A stretch of DNA of 24,129 nucleotides from assembly GCA_946481355.1 (NCBI GenBank), contig CAMLNH010000006.1, positions 1 to 24,129 of the forward strand, given 5' to 3'. The first letter of the stretch is position 1, and every line of letters starts with the position of its first letter. Both the position numbers and the translations under genes were made by a program. Below the pieces are notes generated by a model, which worked only from the letters and a program-made list of their open reading frames with translations, ran no database searches and was not told where the DNA came from. Positions 6,449 to 13,912 of the stretch are shown piece after piece. This stretch comes from an uncultured Curvibacter sp. Its GTDB lineage: Bacteria; Pseudomonadota; Gammaproteobacteria; Burkholderiales; Burkholderiaceae.

Positions 6449-8038
6449 ATGTCTCGGTCCACGCGTCATATGCCCTGGTTGTGGGTTTGGCTGACCAGCG
6501 CCCTGGTGGTCGCCATTCCGCTCATGGCTGCCCTGGCCCTTGCCGAAAGGCAGAGCCGGCTGGACCAGCTGCGTCTTGTGTCCGAGATCGCCCACGAGGT
6601 GCTGCAACGCAGCCATCGGGTCAGTGCCCAGATCATGCAGGCACGCGCGGAGCTCACCCAACCCGGTCTGCGCCCCTGCTCGCCGCACTACATGCAGCTG
6701 ATCGCCCAGGTCTCGGCCAACAGCCCGCTGCTGATCGGCGTGGGCTATGTGCGCAACGACCGGCTGCTGTGCTCCACCTTCGGGCATCACGGGCAGGGCA
6801 TACCGCTCGGCCCGGCCGACTACCTCAGCAAGACTGGGCATGAGATCCGCGCCGCGGCGCGGCTTCCGGAGCTGACTCTCAACCCCCTGCTGTTCTCGAC
6901 GCACCAAGCCAGTGGTTACACGGCCATGGTGCATCCGACCATACCCATCGACATGCTGAACGACCAGACGGACATTTCGCTCGGCCTGTTCAACGCACGC
7001 TCCCTCAGGACCCTGACGCAACGCGGCGATTTTCAGCCGGCGTGGATCCAGGCGCTGGACCGTGCGGGTGCAGACCGCCTGTTCGACGGTCAGCGCTTCA
7101 TCGCCATCGAGCGCTCCCCTCTCTACGACTACGCGGCCTACGCCGTACTGCCGGCCAGCCGGCTGGATCGCAGCAGATTTGACTTCATGCTGCTACTGGT
7201 GCCGTTGGGCATCGGCTCCGGCCTGCTGCTGGCGCTGATCATCTTCCGGTTCACGCAGCGGCGGCTGTCGCTCGCGGCCCGCCTGCGTGTGGCGCTTCGA
7301 CGGGGCGAGTTCCATCTTGTCTATCAGCCTGTGATCGAACTGCAGACCGGCCGCTGGGTTGGCGCCGAGGCGCTGATCCGCTGGCGTCGGCCGGACGGTG
7401 ACGACGTGCCCCCGGACACCTTCATCGCCGTGGCCGAGCGGGTCGGACTGATACAGCAGATCACCCGGCAGGTCTGCCAGATCTGCATCCGGGACCTTCA
7501 GTCCGTGCTGCAACGCCACCCGGACTTCCGGATCAGCCTCAACATGTCCGCCGCAGACTTTTCATCGCACGCCAGCGCCGATTTCCTGGTCACCTTGATC
7601 CAGCAGCATGGCCTGGCGCCGCGCCAGTTCCAGGTCGAGGTGACCGAAAGGGGTCTGCTGGACCAGAACACCGCCCGCGAAGTGCTGCAGCGCCTGCAGG
7701 CCAATGGCGTGCGGGTGGCGATCGACGATTTCGGCACCGGCTATTCCAGCCTGGGTTACCTCACCACGCTGGAAGTCGACTGCCTGAAGATCGACCGGAT
7801 CTTTGTCGAGACCATAGGCACCAGTGCAGCCACCAGCCATGTCGTGTCGCACATCATCGCCATGGCCAAGTCGCTGAAGCTGGAGATGATCGCCGAGGGC
7901 GTGGAACACGCGGCGCAGGCCGACTACCTGCGCCAGCATGGCGTGCAATACGCCCAGGGCTGGTTCTACGCCCGTCCGCTGGACGTTCAGGCACTGGCCG
8001 CAGGGCTGGCCGCGCAGAAATCCGATCAGGCGGCTTGA
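6449..8038 (+). CDS. CSS-motif EAL cyclic-di-GMP phosphodiesterase (PdeC-like)
   Basis: 529 residues, matching the length of the Escherichia coli PdeC (YjcC) family. Domain order: transmembrane helix about 10-32, periplasmic CSS domain about 35-240, second helix about 245-267, and EAL domain about 275-525. The CSS motif is present as RPCSPHY with C77, and a second periplasmic cysteine, C108, sits in LLCSTFG. In PdeC the equivalent pair forms a disulfide that holds the enzyme down until it is reduced or clipped. The EAL domain has EAL (307-309), LNMSA, EVTE, DDFGTG, LKIDR, AEGVE and the final YAQGW, so it should be an active phosphodiesterase. There is no GGDEF domain. The gene is transcribed away from the GNAT gene and converges on the DUF2059 gene. 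Confidence 0.9.
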   Translation: MSRSTRHMPWLWVWLTSALVVAIPLMAALALAERQSRLDQLRLVSEIAHEVLQRSHRVSAQIMQARAELTQPGLRPCSPHYMQLIAQVSANSPLLIGVGYVRNDRLLCSTFGHHGQGIPLGPADYLSKTGHEIRAAARLPELTLNPLLFSTHQASGYTAMVHPTIPIDMLNDQTDISLGLFNARSLRTLTQRGDFQPAWIQALDRAGADRLFDGQRFIAIERSPLYDYAAYAVLPASRLDRSRFDFMLLLVPLGIGSGLLLALIIFRFTQRRLSLAARLRVALRRGEFHLVYQPVIELQTGRWVGAEALIRWRRPDGDDVPPDTFIAVAERVGLIQQITRQVCQICIRDLQSVLQRHPDFRISLNMSAADFSSHASADFLVTLIQQHGLAPRQFQVEVTERGLLDQNTAREVLQRLQANGVRVAIDDFGTGYSSLGYLTTLEVDCLKIDRIFVETIGTSAATSHVVSHIIAMAKSLKLEMIAEGVEHAAQADYLRQHGVQYAQGWFYARPLDVQALAAGLAAQKSDQAA

Positions 8039-8052
8039 GGCCGCCCGATCGG
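8022..8052. terminator. Bidirectional hairpin terminator between convergent genes
   Basis: CCGATC-A-GGCGGC-TTGAG-GCCGCC-C-GATCGG forms a 12-bp stem with one A/C mismatch and a 5-nt loop. It overlaps the stop codon of the EAL gene (8036-8038) and ends 2 nt before the stop of the opposing DUF2059 gene (8054-8056). No long T-run follows on either side, so it may work mainly as a 3'-end stabiliser. Confidence 0.55.
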
Positions 8053-8053
8053 C

Positions 8054-8890
8054 TCAGGTATTGGCCTGGTCCCGCGTGCTGGGCAACTTGCGCCCGAGCT
8101 CAGCCGCGGCCTCGATCAGTGCGGCGTCGAGCGCCTCGATACCCAGGGCGTTGTAATGATGCCCCGCTGCCGATTTCATGAAAGCGACATAGCGCTGCAG
8201 ATGATCCGTCGACAGGGCGTCATACGTCTTCGCGAAGCCGGCGAGCGCCAGGGCGGCAAACCCCTGGGCCAGCCGCGGCCGCTGCGCTTCGAGCGCGGCC
8301 TTGAGCTCGCCGGCCGACATCGCCGGGGCTTGCGGGATCACGCTGGCCGCACCACTGTAGGCCGCAAGGCTGGTGTTGATGGTGATCTGCGTCATCGCCT
8401 CGACCACCTGCGTCTCCACCAGCAATTCCTGCAGCAGTTGGCGGCGTGCCGGTGGCTGCTTTTCCAGCAGCGCCATGCCCTGCTGCATCTGCACCTGCGG
8501 GTCCCGGGTGTCTGCAGAGGCCTGCTCCTCCAGCTTGGAGATCTGCCGGCCCAGGGGTGAGTCGAACCAGCGCTGCAGCTCGGACAGATGACGCGCCTGG
8601 AGCTTCTTGGCGATGAGGGCCACGCTCACGGAACGCAGGCGGTCGGCGCTGTAGGCCTCACGGATGACGCGTGAAATACGCGCCACCTCGGCCTCGCTCG
8701 GTTTGTCACCGGACTGGCCCATGACCCCGGCCAGGCTGGCATCCGCCTGCAGGGCGATGCTGCCCAGTTGCTCCCACATGCCGGACTTCTTCATCAGGCC
8801 CTCGGCCGTGGCCCGGTCCACCTGGGCGTGCGCCCCACCCGCGCCCAGCAGCAACATGCCCCAGCAAAACCACAGCATCCATTTCTTCAT
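8054..8890 (-). CDS. Exported DUF2059-type protein
   Basis: 278 residues. A clear signal peptide runs MKKWMLWFCWGMLLLGAGGA, with cleavage expected after AHA. The mature protein is mostly helical: about residues 25-100 contain a DRATAEGLMKKSGMWEQLGS segment, about 90-125 contain LQRWFDSPLGRQISKLEEQA, and a later repeat-like stretch has LQRYVAFMKSAAGHHYNALG. The LxxWFDSPLGxxI and YVAFMxSxAGxxY patterns are characteristic of the DUF2059 group, whose function is unknown. The ATG at 8890 is chosen because GGGAG lies upstream and the signal peptide begins there; an in-frame ATG at 8932 lacks both. A short palindrome, ACGGT-A-ACCGT (8935-8945), lies in the promoter region. Confidence 0.8.
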   Translation of the reverse strand: MKKWMLWFCWGMLLLGAGGAHAQVDRATAEGLMKKSGMWEQLGSIALQADASLAGVMGQSGDKPSEAEVARISRVIREAYSADRLRSVSVALIAKKLQARHLSELQRWFDSPLGRQISKLEEQASADTRDPQVQMQQGMALLEKQPPARRQLLQELLVETQVVEAMTQITINTSLAAYSGAASVIPQAPAMSAGELKAALEAQRPRLAQGFAALALAGFAKTYDALSTDHLQRYVAFMKSAAGHHYNALGIEALDAALIEAAAELGRKLPSTRDQANT

Positions 8891-9029
8891 CTCAAGCTCC
8901 CTTTTCAAACATTGATCGTCTCGAACTTGCACTCACGGTAACCGTAACGATTCACCCAATCATGGAAACAACTGCCAACCAGGCCATCGTCCCCATGCCT
9001 TCCGTCTTGCGTGGCAGCAAGTCTGTCCA

Positions 9030-9473
9030 CTATCCTCGTTGAGACGCAGGCCCACGACGTGGTGGCAGGTGTATTCCCCTCTCATGCTTTTTGTTCTTCT
9101 TGCGATCGGACCAGTCACAGCTGCCGCAGTCGCAGCAGCTGACTAGGTTGCGGGCTGACGAGCCGGATTTGCAGCCGGGCAGATCCGCGCTGAAATCGCA
9201 AGGCAGATCACAGCCCAGATCGCAATCACCCCGTTGTGCCCGCGGTGGCCGCAGCACGGGCGTGGCATAGCGGCGATAGGCCACACCACAGAGATACAGG
9301 CGACGGCGCAGGACCAAGAGACCACCCGTGACACCGTAGCGCTGGATGACTCGATAGCCGAGCGCCGAGCACGTGGGGCGCCCTGTGTGGGCGCCATAGG
9401 CGCAGCAGAAACCTTTATAGGGCGACAGGTAACGCTGGTAGGCGCGGATGGCCAGCAAGGCAAGGAAACGCAT
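9030..9473 (-). CDS. yidD: YidD-family membrane protein insertion factor with Cys-rich tail
   Basis: 147 residues. Residues 1-70 match the YidD (DUF37) core: MRFLALLAIRAYQRYLSPYK, then GFCC, RPTCSALGYRVIQRYG and LLVLRRRLYLCG. YidD assists YidC/Sec membrane protein insertion at the inner face of the membrane. The core has an extra loop (AYGAHTGRP) compared with the shortest members. The C-terminal half is unusual: eight cysteines in GDCDLGCDLPCD and SCCDCGSCDW (residues 84-119), then a basic stretch DRKKNKKHERG. The usual yidD lies in the rnpA-yidD-yidC cluster; this one instead follows a small membrane protein gene by 17 nt, so it may be a second, specialised copy. Confidence 0.82.
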   Translation of the reverse strand: MRFLALLAIRAYQRYLSPYKGFCCAYGAHTGRPTCSALGYRVIQRYGVTGGLLVLRRRLYLCGVAYRRYATPVLRPPRAQRGDCDLGCDLPCDFSADLPGCKSGSSARNLVSCCDCGSCDWSDRKKNKKHERGIHLPPRRGPASQRG

Positions 9474-9490
9474 CCTGCAGATGTCCGGGC

Positions 9491-9772
9491 CTAGACGGCA
9501 GCATCCGTGCTGCGGGACTCGAATTCCAGACCACCGATGTGCCGGGCGATCCAGTTGTAGAGCCAGCATCCAATCGCCACCATCAGGTAGCCGAACACGA
9601 GATACATCAGGGGAAAGACAATCACCATGAACAGCGGAAACGCGCCTTCCGGTGCCGTCATGCTTGCAAGCAGCATGAACGGGATCACGAAGAACAGAGA
9701 CGACAGCGCCATCAGAACCGCGAAGACCTTGGCATTCTGGTGCACCGAGAATTTTTCGATTTGTACTTTCAT
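9491..9772 (-). CDS. Small two-helix membrane protein (DUF3566-like)
   Basis: 93 residues with two strongly hydrophobic segments, about 14-38 (VFAVLMALSSLFFVIPFMLL) and about 48-72 (LFMVIVFPLMYLVFGYLMVA), followed by NWIARHIGGLEFE. The N-terminal KVQIEKFSVHQNAKV and the C-terminal GGLEFE fit small membrane proteins assigned to DUF3566; the function is unknown. A GGAGG lies 8 nt before the ATG at 9772. It is the first gene of a pair with the YidD homologue, 17 nt downstream, which may hint at a role linked to membrane protein biogenesis. That link is inferred only from gene order. Confidence 0.75.
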   Translation of the reverse strand: MKVQIEKFSVHQNAKVFAVLMALSSLFFVIPFMLLASMTAPEGAFPLFMVIVFPLMYLVFGYLMVAIGCWLYNWIARHIGGLEFESRSTDAAV

Positions 9773-9903
9773 GCTTTGCGCCTCCCCGCGCTGTATGAGT
9801 TGTGAAGCCGCCCCGACACCTACTGCCGCAGACTCGTCCGAAATTCATTCTAGGAAATCCGCTCTCTCTATCCCATCCCCCAAAGGGGTCAGGACACCAC
9901 AAC

Positions 9904-10977
9904 TCAGCCGAACAAGCCCTTGACATCGATCGTCGAACGCCGGCCCAGCTCCGGCGCGCTGGCACGCAGCCAGTCCTGTGCATGCTCGCGCCCCTGGGCC
10001 TGCAGGCGCTGCAGGAAGGGCGCATGGGGCAGCAGCTTGCTCTCGCTGCGCGCCAGGCTTTCCAGTTCGCTGCCGCCGATCATGTGGAAGCGCATCTCGC
10101 GCAGCCGGCCGTCGAGTCTCCCGCCCAGGCCCGAGGCCGCGAACTCCGTCGCCTGGGCGAACATGCGCATCTCGCGCATGAAGTGGGAGTTGAAGCCGAG
10201 CTCGCCGATGCGTGTCTCGATCTCGGCAATGCTGTGCGGCGTGCTGCTGCGGCGCAGCGGATTGAGCAGCACCAGCAGCACGTCGCGCGATTCACACTCG
10301 TAGAACAGCGGGAACACGGCGGGGTTGGCGGTGTAACCGCCGTCCCAGTAAGGCTCGCCCTCGATCAGCACCGTGCGGTGGATGCGCGGCAGGCAGGCCG
10401 AGGCCAGCAGCACGTCCACGCTGAGCTCATGCTCACGGAACACGCGCAGCTTGGCCGTGTTCACCTGCGTGGTACCGATGAAGAGCTTGAAGGGTGAGCT
10501 CCTGCGCAAGGCCGCGAAGTCGATCTGCTTTTCCAGCAGATCGCGCAGGGGGTTGAGGTCGAAGGGGTTGAGCTGCGCGGGCGAAAACTGGCTGGTCCAG
10601 CTGGCCAGCAGCTTGCCCGCGGGCGCCAGCCCCACGCTGTCGCCCTTGCCGCGCACCAGACCCCAGGGCATGTGCTGGGCCAGTTCGGTCCAGAAGCGGG
10701 TGAGCGCTTCACGTGCGCCACTGCGTCCCCCCTCGAGCCAGCCATCGGCCAGCACCACGGCATTCATGGCACCCGCGCTGCTGCCGCTCAGGCCTTCAAA
10801 GTGGAGTTCGTCGATTTCCAGCAAGGCATCGAGCACACCCCAGGTGTAGGCCCCGTGCGCGCCGCCGCCCTGCAGCGCCAGGTTGATCCGGCTGCGGCCC
10901 CCGCCCAGCCACTGGCGCAGCTTGTCCAGCCCGCCCTGCAAGGTCACTGTAGCCGCCGGCTTCGCTTCGTTCTCCAT
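9904..10977 (-). CDS. Patatin-like phospholipase
   Basis: 357 residues with a single patatin domain from about residue 31 to 235. All family motifs are present: the oxyanion loop LALQGGGAHGAY (residues 33-44), the nucleophile elbow GLSGSSAGAM with S67 in G-x-S-x-G, and the catalytic aspartate D212 in WDGGYTANP. The enzyme should hydrolyse acyl esters of phospholipids or other lipids. No signal peptide is seen, so it is probably cytoplasmic. The start at 10977 (MENEAK) is chosen because GGAG lies 8 nt upstream; an in-frame ATG at 11010 has no such site. The gene stands 57 nt after the gene of unknown function that ends at 11035. Confidence 0.9.
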   Translation of the reverse strand: MENEAKPAATVTLQGGLDKLRQWLGGGRSRINLALQGGGAHGAYTWGVLDALLEIDELHFEGLSGSSAGAMNAVVLADGWLEGGRSGAREALTRFWTELAQHMPWGLVRGKGDSVGLAPAGKLLASWTSQFSPAQLNPFDLNPLRDLLEKQIDFAALRRSSPFKLFIGTTQVNTAKLRVFREHELSVDVLLASACLPRIHRTVLIEGEPYWDGGYTANPAVFPLFYECESRDVLLVLLNPLRRSSTPHSIAEIETRIGELGFNSHFMREMRMFAQATEFAASGLGGRLDGRLREMRFHMIGGSELESLARSESKLLPHAPFLQRLQAQGREHAQDWLRASAPELGRRSTIDVKGLFG

Positions 10978-11034
10978 GCCCTGCACTCCTGCGCCCGGCA
11001 TGTGCCGCACGATAGGGACAGTATAGGGATAACC

Positions 11035-11724
11035 CTAGGCTGATGCTTGCGCCCGCAGTTCGATGGCGCTCAGCGTGTCGTCGAGCCGGTACAGGGCGCT
11101 CGTCACGTTGCCGGCACCCATCTGCTCCAGCGTTGACGGGGCCAGTGGACCCTGCAGCAATGGCAGGAGTGCCTCGCGCTCATAGCCCGTGAGCAGCAGG
11201 GCCGAATCCACGCCCGCATCAGCACCGCGGATGCTCTGCTCCCGGGTCATGACCGGCTGCGCTGCGCCTTCGAGCAGGTGCAGGCCGGAGAGACCCGCCT
11301 GCCCGGCCCAGCCCTGCAGGCCTTGCAGTAGCGCCGCCCGCAGCGCATCGGCCATCTCGGGCCGGGGTGTGTAGCGGACCAGCGCCCCCAGATGCCCGAC
11401 GCCATGTCCGTAGCTGCCACGCACCGCGCAGAAGCCGCGGCGCATGCCGCGGTAGTGCGGCATCATCTTCGTCGTCCAGGGGCTGGGCTGGTTCAGGCGC
11501 GCGAGGTAAGGGGCCGAATTCAGCGTGCCGAGGTCCTGCACCTCGTAGAGCACCATGTAGCGCGGCCCGCCTTCGGTCACCTGCCAGCGCGTGCCGCGCA
11601 GGAAACCGGGGATGGACATGCGCTCAGGCAGGTGCTCGTGGCTGTGCCAGTGGTCGTGTTCGGGCAGCGCTTCGGCGGCGACGTCGAAGGACAGCAGCAT
11701 GGCGGCGGATCCGAGCAGGGGCAT
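11035..11724 (-). CDS. Protein of unknown function, possible dimeric alpha/beta-barrel fold
   Basis: 229 residues from the chosen ATG at 11724 (GAGG about 10 nt upstream); an ATG at 11763 is also in frame. The segment DVAAEALPEHDHWHSHEHLP, followed by ERMSIPGFLRGTRW, and the later HVxAlLxxY-like strand pattern resemble ferredoxin-like alpha/beta-barrel proteins such as DUF4286 or EthD-type proteins, in which a His near such a strand-helix boundary is common. A second half (about 110-225) may repeat the fold: GHLGALVRYTPRPEMADALR and, later, DSALLLTGYEREALLPLL. No enzyme activity can be assigned. It begins 53 nt after the stop of the TonB-dependent receptor and could be cotranscribed with it. 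Confidence 0.65.
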   Translation of the reverse strand: MPLLGSAAMLLSFDVAAEALPEHDHWHSHEHLPERMSIPGFLRGTRWQVTEGGPRYMVLYEVQDLGTLNSAPYLARLNQPSPWTTKMMPHYRGMRRGFCAVRGSYGHGVGHLGALVRYTPRPEMADALRAALLQGLQGWAGQAGLSGLHLLEGAAQPVMTREQSIRGADAGVDSALLLTGYEREALLPLLQGPLAPSTLEQMGAGNVTSALYRLDDTLSAIELRAQASA

Positions 11725-11777
11725 GGGTGTTTTCCTCGTGCGCACGGTGGCGCTGGCGCCCATTATTCATGCGCCCG

Positions 11778-13847
11778 CTAGTAGCGGTGCATCAGCGTCA
11801 CGCGCAGCGTACGCGGCTCGGCCGGGTGGACATGGCGGTCGTCCACGGGTGCAGCCTCGCCGGCCAGCTGCGAGCTGTACCAGTACGCAATGTCGTTGAC
11901 GCGCCGGTCCAGCAGGTTGTAGACGTCAAAGGCGATCTGCGTGCGCGCCGCCAGGCGGTAGCCCACGCGCAGGTTCAGCAGCTGCGAGGTCTGCGAGCGC
12001 ACGCTCGCGTCCTCGATCAGCGGGCGCGGCCCGATGTAGCGCCAGCGCAGCGCTCCGAACCAGGGACCGAGGCGGTCCACCGTGAGGCCGAGGTTGGCCG
12101 TGCGGGCGGTGGCACCGGGGATGTACGGGCCTTCGACCGCATCGTCGCTGAAGCGTGCCTCGGTCCAGGCCAGATCGGCATCCACAGCCAGCCAGCGGTT
12201 CAGCGCCGCGTAGTTGGTCCACTCCACGCCATGGCGGCGCGAGGGACGCGAGGCTTCGGTGGTACCGGCGTCGCCCACGAAGAGCAGCTCGGAGTCGGCC
12301 TGCAGCTGCCACAGCGCCAGCGTGGTGTTCCAGCCGCGCACCGGCTCGGCACGCAGGCCGATCTCGCTGCCGCGGGTGCGTACCAGCGGGTTCACGCGCT
12401 GCGCCGGTGTGGACGGGTCGGCCGGGTCCACGGTGATGGTGGTCCCGCGTGCGTCGTTGGAATGGAAGCCCTGGCCAACGTTGAGGTAGACCTCGGTCTT
12501 GCGCCAGGGCCCGAAGACCAGCGCGAGCTTGGGGCTGAGCATCTGGTCCGAAGCCCGGCCCGAGTTCTGCGGCAGGCTGGCGTTGACACGAAACTGATAG
12601 AAGTCGCCGCGCAGGCCGGCGATGCTGCGCAGCCAGGGCGTGAGCCGCAGCTCGCTCTGCGCCCACAGACCCAGGCTGGTCTGGCGCACGCGGTCCTCGC
12701 GCACCGTGTTCCAGACCTGGCGGTTCTGGCTGTTGTACAGCCCCACAGGCCGCAGCTGGTCGGCCCTCCCCTGCAGACCCACGGTGTGGATGGCCTCGTA
12801 GCTGCCCAGCCTGCCGACCTGCGCGTGCGAGGCGGCAAAGCCCGCGGCACGCCGACGCTCACTCTGCTGGAACTGGTCGCCGGTGTTGCAGCTGCCCGTG
12901 TTGGCGATATCGTTCTCGCAGTACTGGAAGTTGGACCAGAGGTCCAGCGCGCTCTGCAGTGCCCAGACCGTGGCACGGCGCTGCGTGTCCTGTGTGCGCC
13001 GCGCCCACTCGGCCGAGAGGCTGTAGCGCGAGCTGATGCCGCCGGCCGTGGGGTCCAGGCTGCCGTAGCGGTCCAGCTGGCCACTTTGCACGGCGCGCTC
13101 GGGCACCTGGTCGGTCGAAGTCCAGCGCCCGCTGTAGGCCATGGCGGTCAGCGCCAGGCCGTCGTCGCGCGTGCCTTCGCTGTAGCGCAGCACCCCGTTG
13201 TACTTGCGGTAGTTCTCGGGCACCTGCCAGGGGCCGTCGTTGTGATAGAACTCCAGGGCATAGAGCAGGTGCCCGTCACCCTGCTGTGGCGAACCGGCCA
13301 GCAGGGTGCGCGCATGGCCGCGCTGGCCCAGGGTGAGCTGCGCAAGCTGGCCGTCGAGCGCGCGCGCGTAGTCGATGCGCGCCGCCCCGGCAGAGGAGAA
13401 ATCCCCCTCCTCGGCATGGTACGGACCCTTGCGGTAGTCGATGCGCGCGATCAGCTCGGGGATCAGGAAGTTGAGGTCGGTATAGCCCTGGCCGTGCGCA
13501 TGGCCGGGCATGTTGACGGGCACACCATTCACATAGGTGGCGAAGTCGGTGCCGTGGTCCAGGTTGTAGCCGCGCAGAAAGTACTGGTTGGCCTTGCCGT
13601 CACCGGCATGCTGCGTGACGATGAGCCCGGGCACCATCTCCAGCGCCTCGGCCGGGCGCAGCAGGGGCACGCTGGCCAGGCGCTCGCCCGAGACCACGCC
13701 CTCGCTCGCGGCCGCGGCAATGCCCTCGCGGTTCTCCACCCGGCTGCGCACCTCCACGGTGGAGAGTGTGGCCTGCTCCTGTGCGCCGGCTGCCGTCGCA
13801 GCGGCCAGGCCGAAGGCGTATGAAGTTTTAAATATTTTTCTTAACAT
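11778..13847 (-). CDS. TonB-dependent outer membrane receptor, probably for a nickel chelate
   Basis: 689 residues. The signal peptide MLRKIFKTSYAFGLAAATAA is followed by GAQEQATLSTVEVRSR. The plug domain spans about residues 25-150 and includes EALEMVPGLIVTQHAGDGKA, YFLRGYNLDHGTDFATYVNG, a His-bearing NMPGHAHGQGY, and IDYRKGPYHAEEGDFSS. The rest is a beta-barrel, ending in the outer membrane signal RTLRVTLMHRY with a final aromatic residue. TonB receptors import metal chelates, siderophores or cofactors. The nikR gene lies directly upstream on the same strand, 65 nt away, and an operator-like palindrome sits between them, so nickel is the likely cargo; this is inference from context. The ATG at 13847 is preferred because the signal peptide begins there; an ATG at 13883 would fall inside the palindrome. 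Confidence 0.85.
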   Translation of the reverse strand: MLRKIFKTSYAFGLAAATAAGAQEQATLSTVEVRSRVENREGIAAAASEGVVSGERLASVPLLRPAEALEMVPGLIVTQHAGDGKANQYFLRGYNLDHGTDFATYVNGVPVNMPGHAHGQGYTDLNFLIPELIARIDYRKGPYHAEEGDFSSAGAARIDYARALDGQLAQLTLGQRGHARTLLAGSPQQGDGHLLYALEFYHNDGPWQVPENYRKYNGVLRYSEGTRDDGLALTAMAYSGRWTSTDQVPERAVQSGQLDRYGSLDPTAGGISSRYSLSAEWARRTQDTQRRATVWALQSALDLWSNFQYCENDIANTGSCNTGDQFQQSERRRAAGFAASHAQVGRLGSYEAIHTVGLQGRADQLRPVGLYNSQNRQVWNTVREDRVRQTSLGLWAQSELRLTPWLRSIAGLRGDFYQFRVNASLPQNSGRASDQMLSPKLALVFGPWRKTEVYLNVGQGFHSNDARGTTITVDPADPSTPAQRVNPLVRTRGSEIGLRAEPVRGWNTTLALWQLQADSELLFVGDAGTTEASRPSRRHGVEWTNYAALNRWLAVDADLAWTEARFSDDAVEGPYIPGATARTANLGLTVDRLGPWFGALRWRYIGPRPLIEDASVRSQTSQLLNLRVGYRLAARTQIAFDVYNLLDRRVNDIAYWYSSQLAGEAAPVDDRHVHPAEPRTLRVTLMHRY

Positions 13848-13866
13848 CAGGCCAGTGTCGGCCGAA

Positions 13867-13879
13867 CCGCACGGTGCGG
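13867..13879. promoter_or_regulatory. Short hairpin in the TonB receptor leader
   Basis: CCGCAC-G-GTGCGG is a perfect 6-bp inverted repeat with a single central base, between the operator-like palindrome and the receptor start. It may be part of the operator or a 5'-UTR hairpin. Confidence 0.25.
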
Positions 13880-13881
13880 CC

Positions 13882-13899
13882 ATACGTCAGATGGCGTAC
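13882..13899 (-). promoter_or_regulatory. Operator-like palindrome upstream of the TonB receptor
   Basis: ATACGTC-AGAT-GGCGTAC is an imperfect inverted repeat (5 of 7 arm positions) with a 4-nt spacer, 35 nt upstream of the receptor start and 13 nt after the nikR stop codon. On the coding strand it reads TACGCCATCTGACGTAT, matching 14 of 17 positions of the site upstream of urtA. It differs from the enterobacterial NikR operator (GTATGA-N16-TCATAC) in arm and spacing. A NikR site of a different type is the simplest reading, but unproven. Confidence 0.55.
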
Positions 13900-13912
13900 G
13901 GAAAACCCCGAC

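Noticed and set aside
11367..13823. 818-codon open frame on the plus strand
   Set aside because: It lies antisense to the TonB-dependent receptor, whose domains and signal peptide are clear. The plus-strand peptide is Arg/Ala/Gly-rich with no fold, as expected from high-GC antisense frames.
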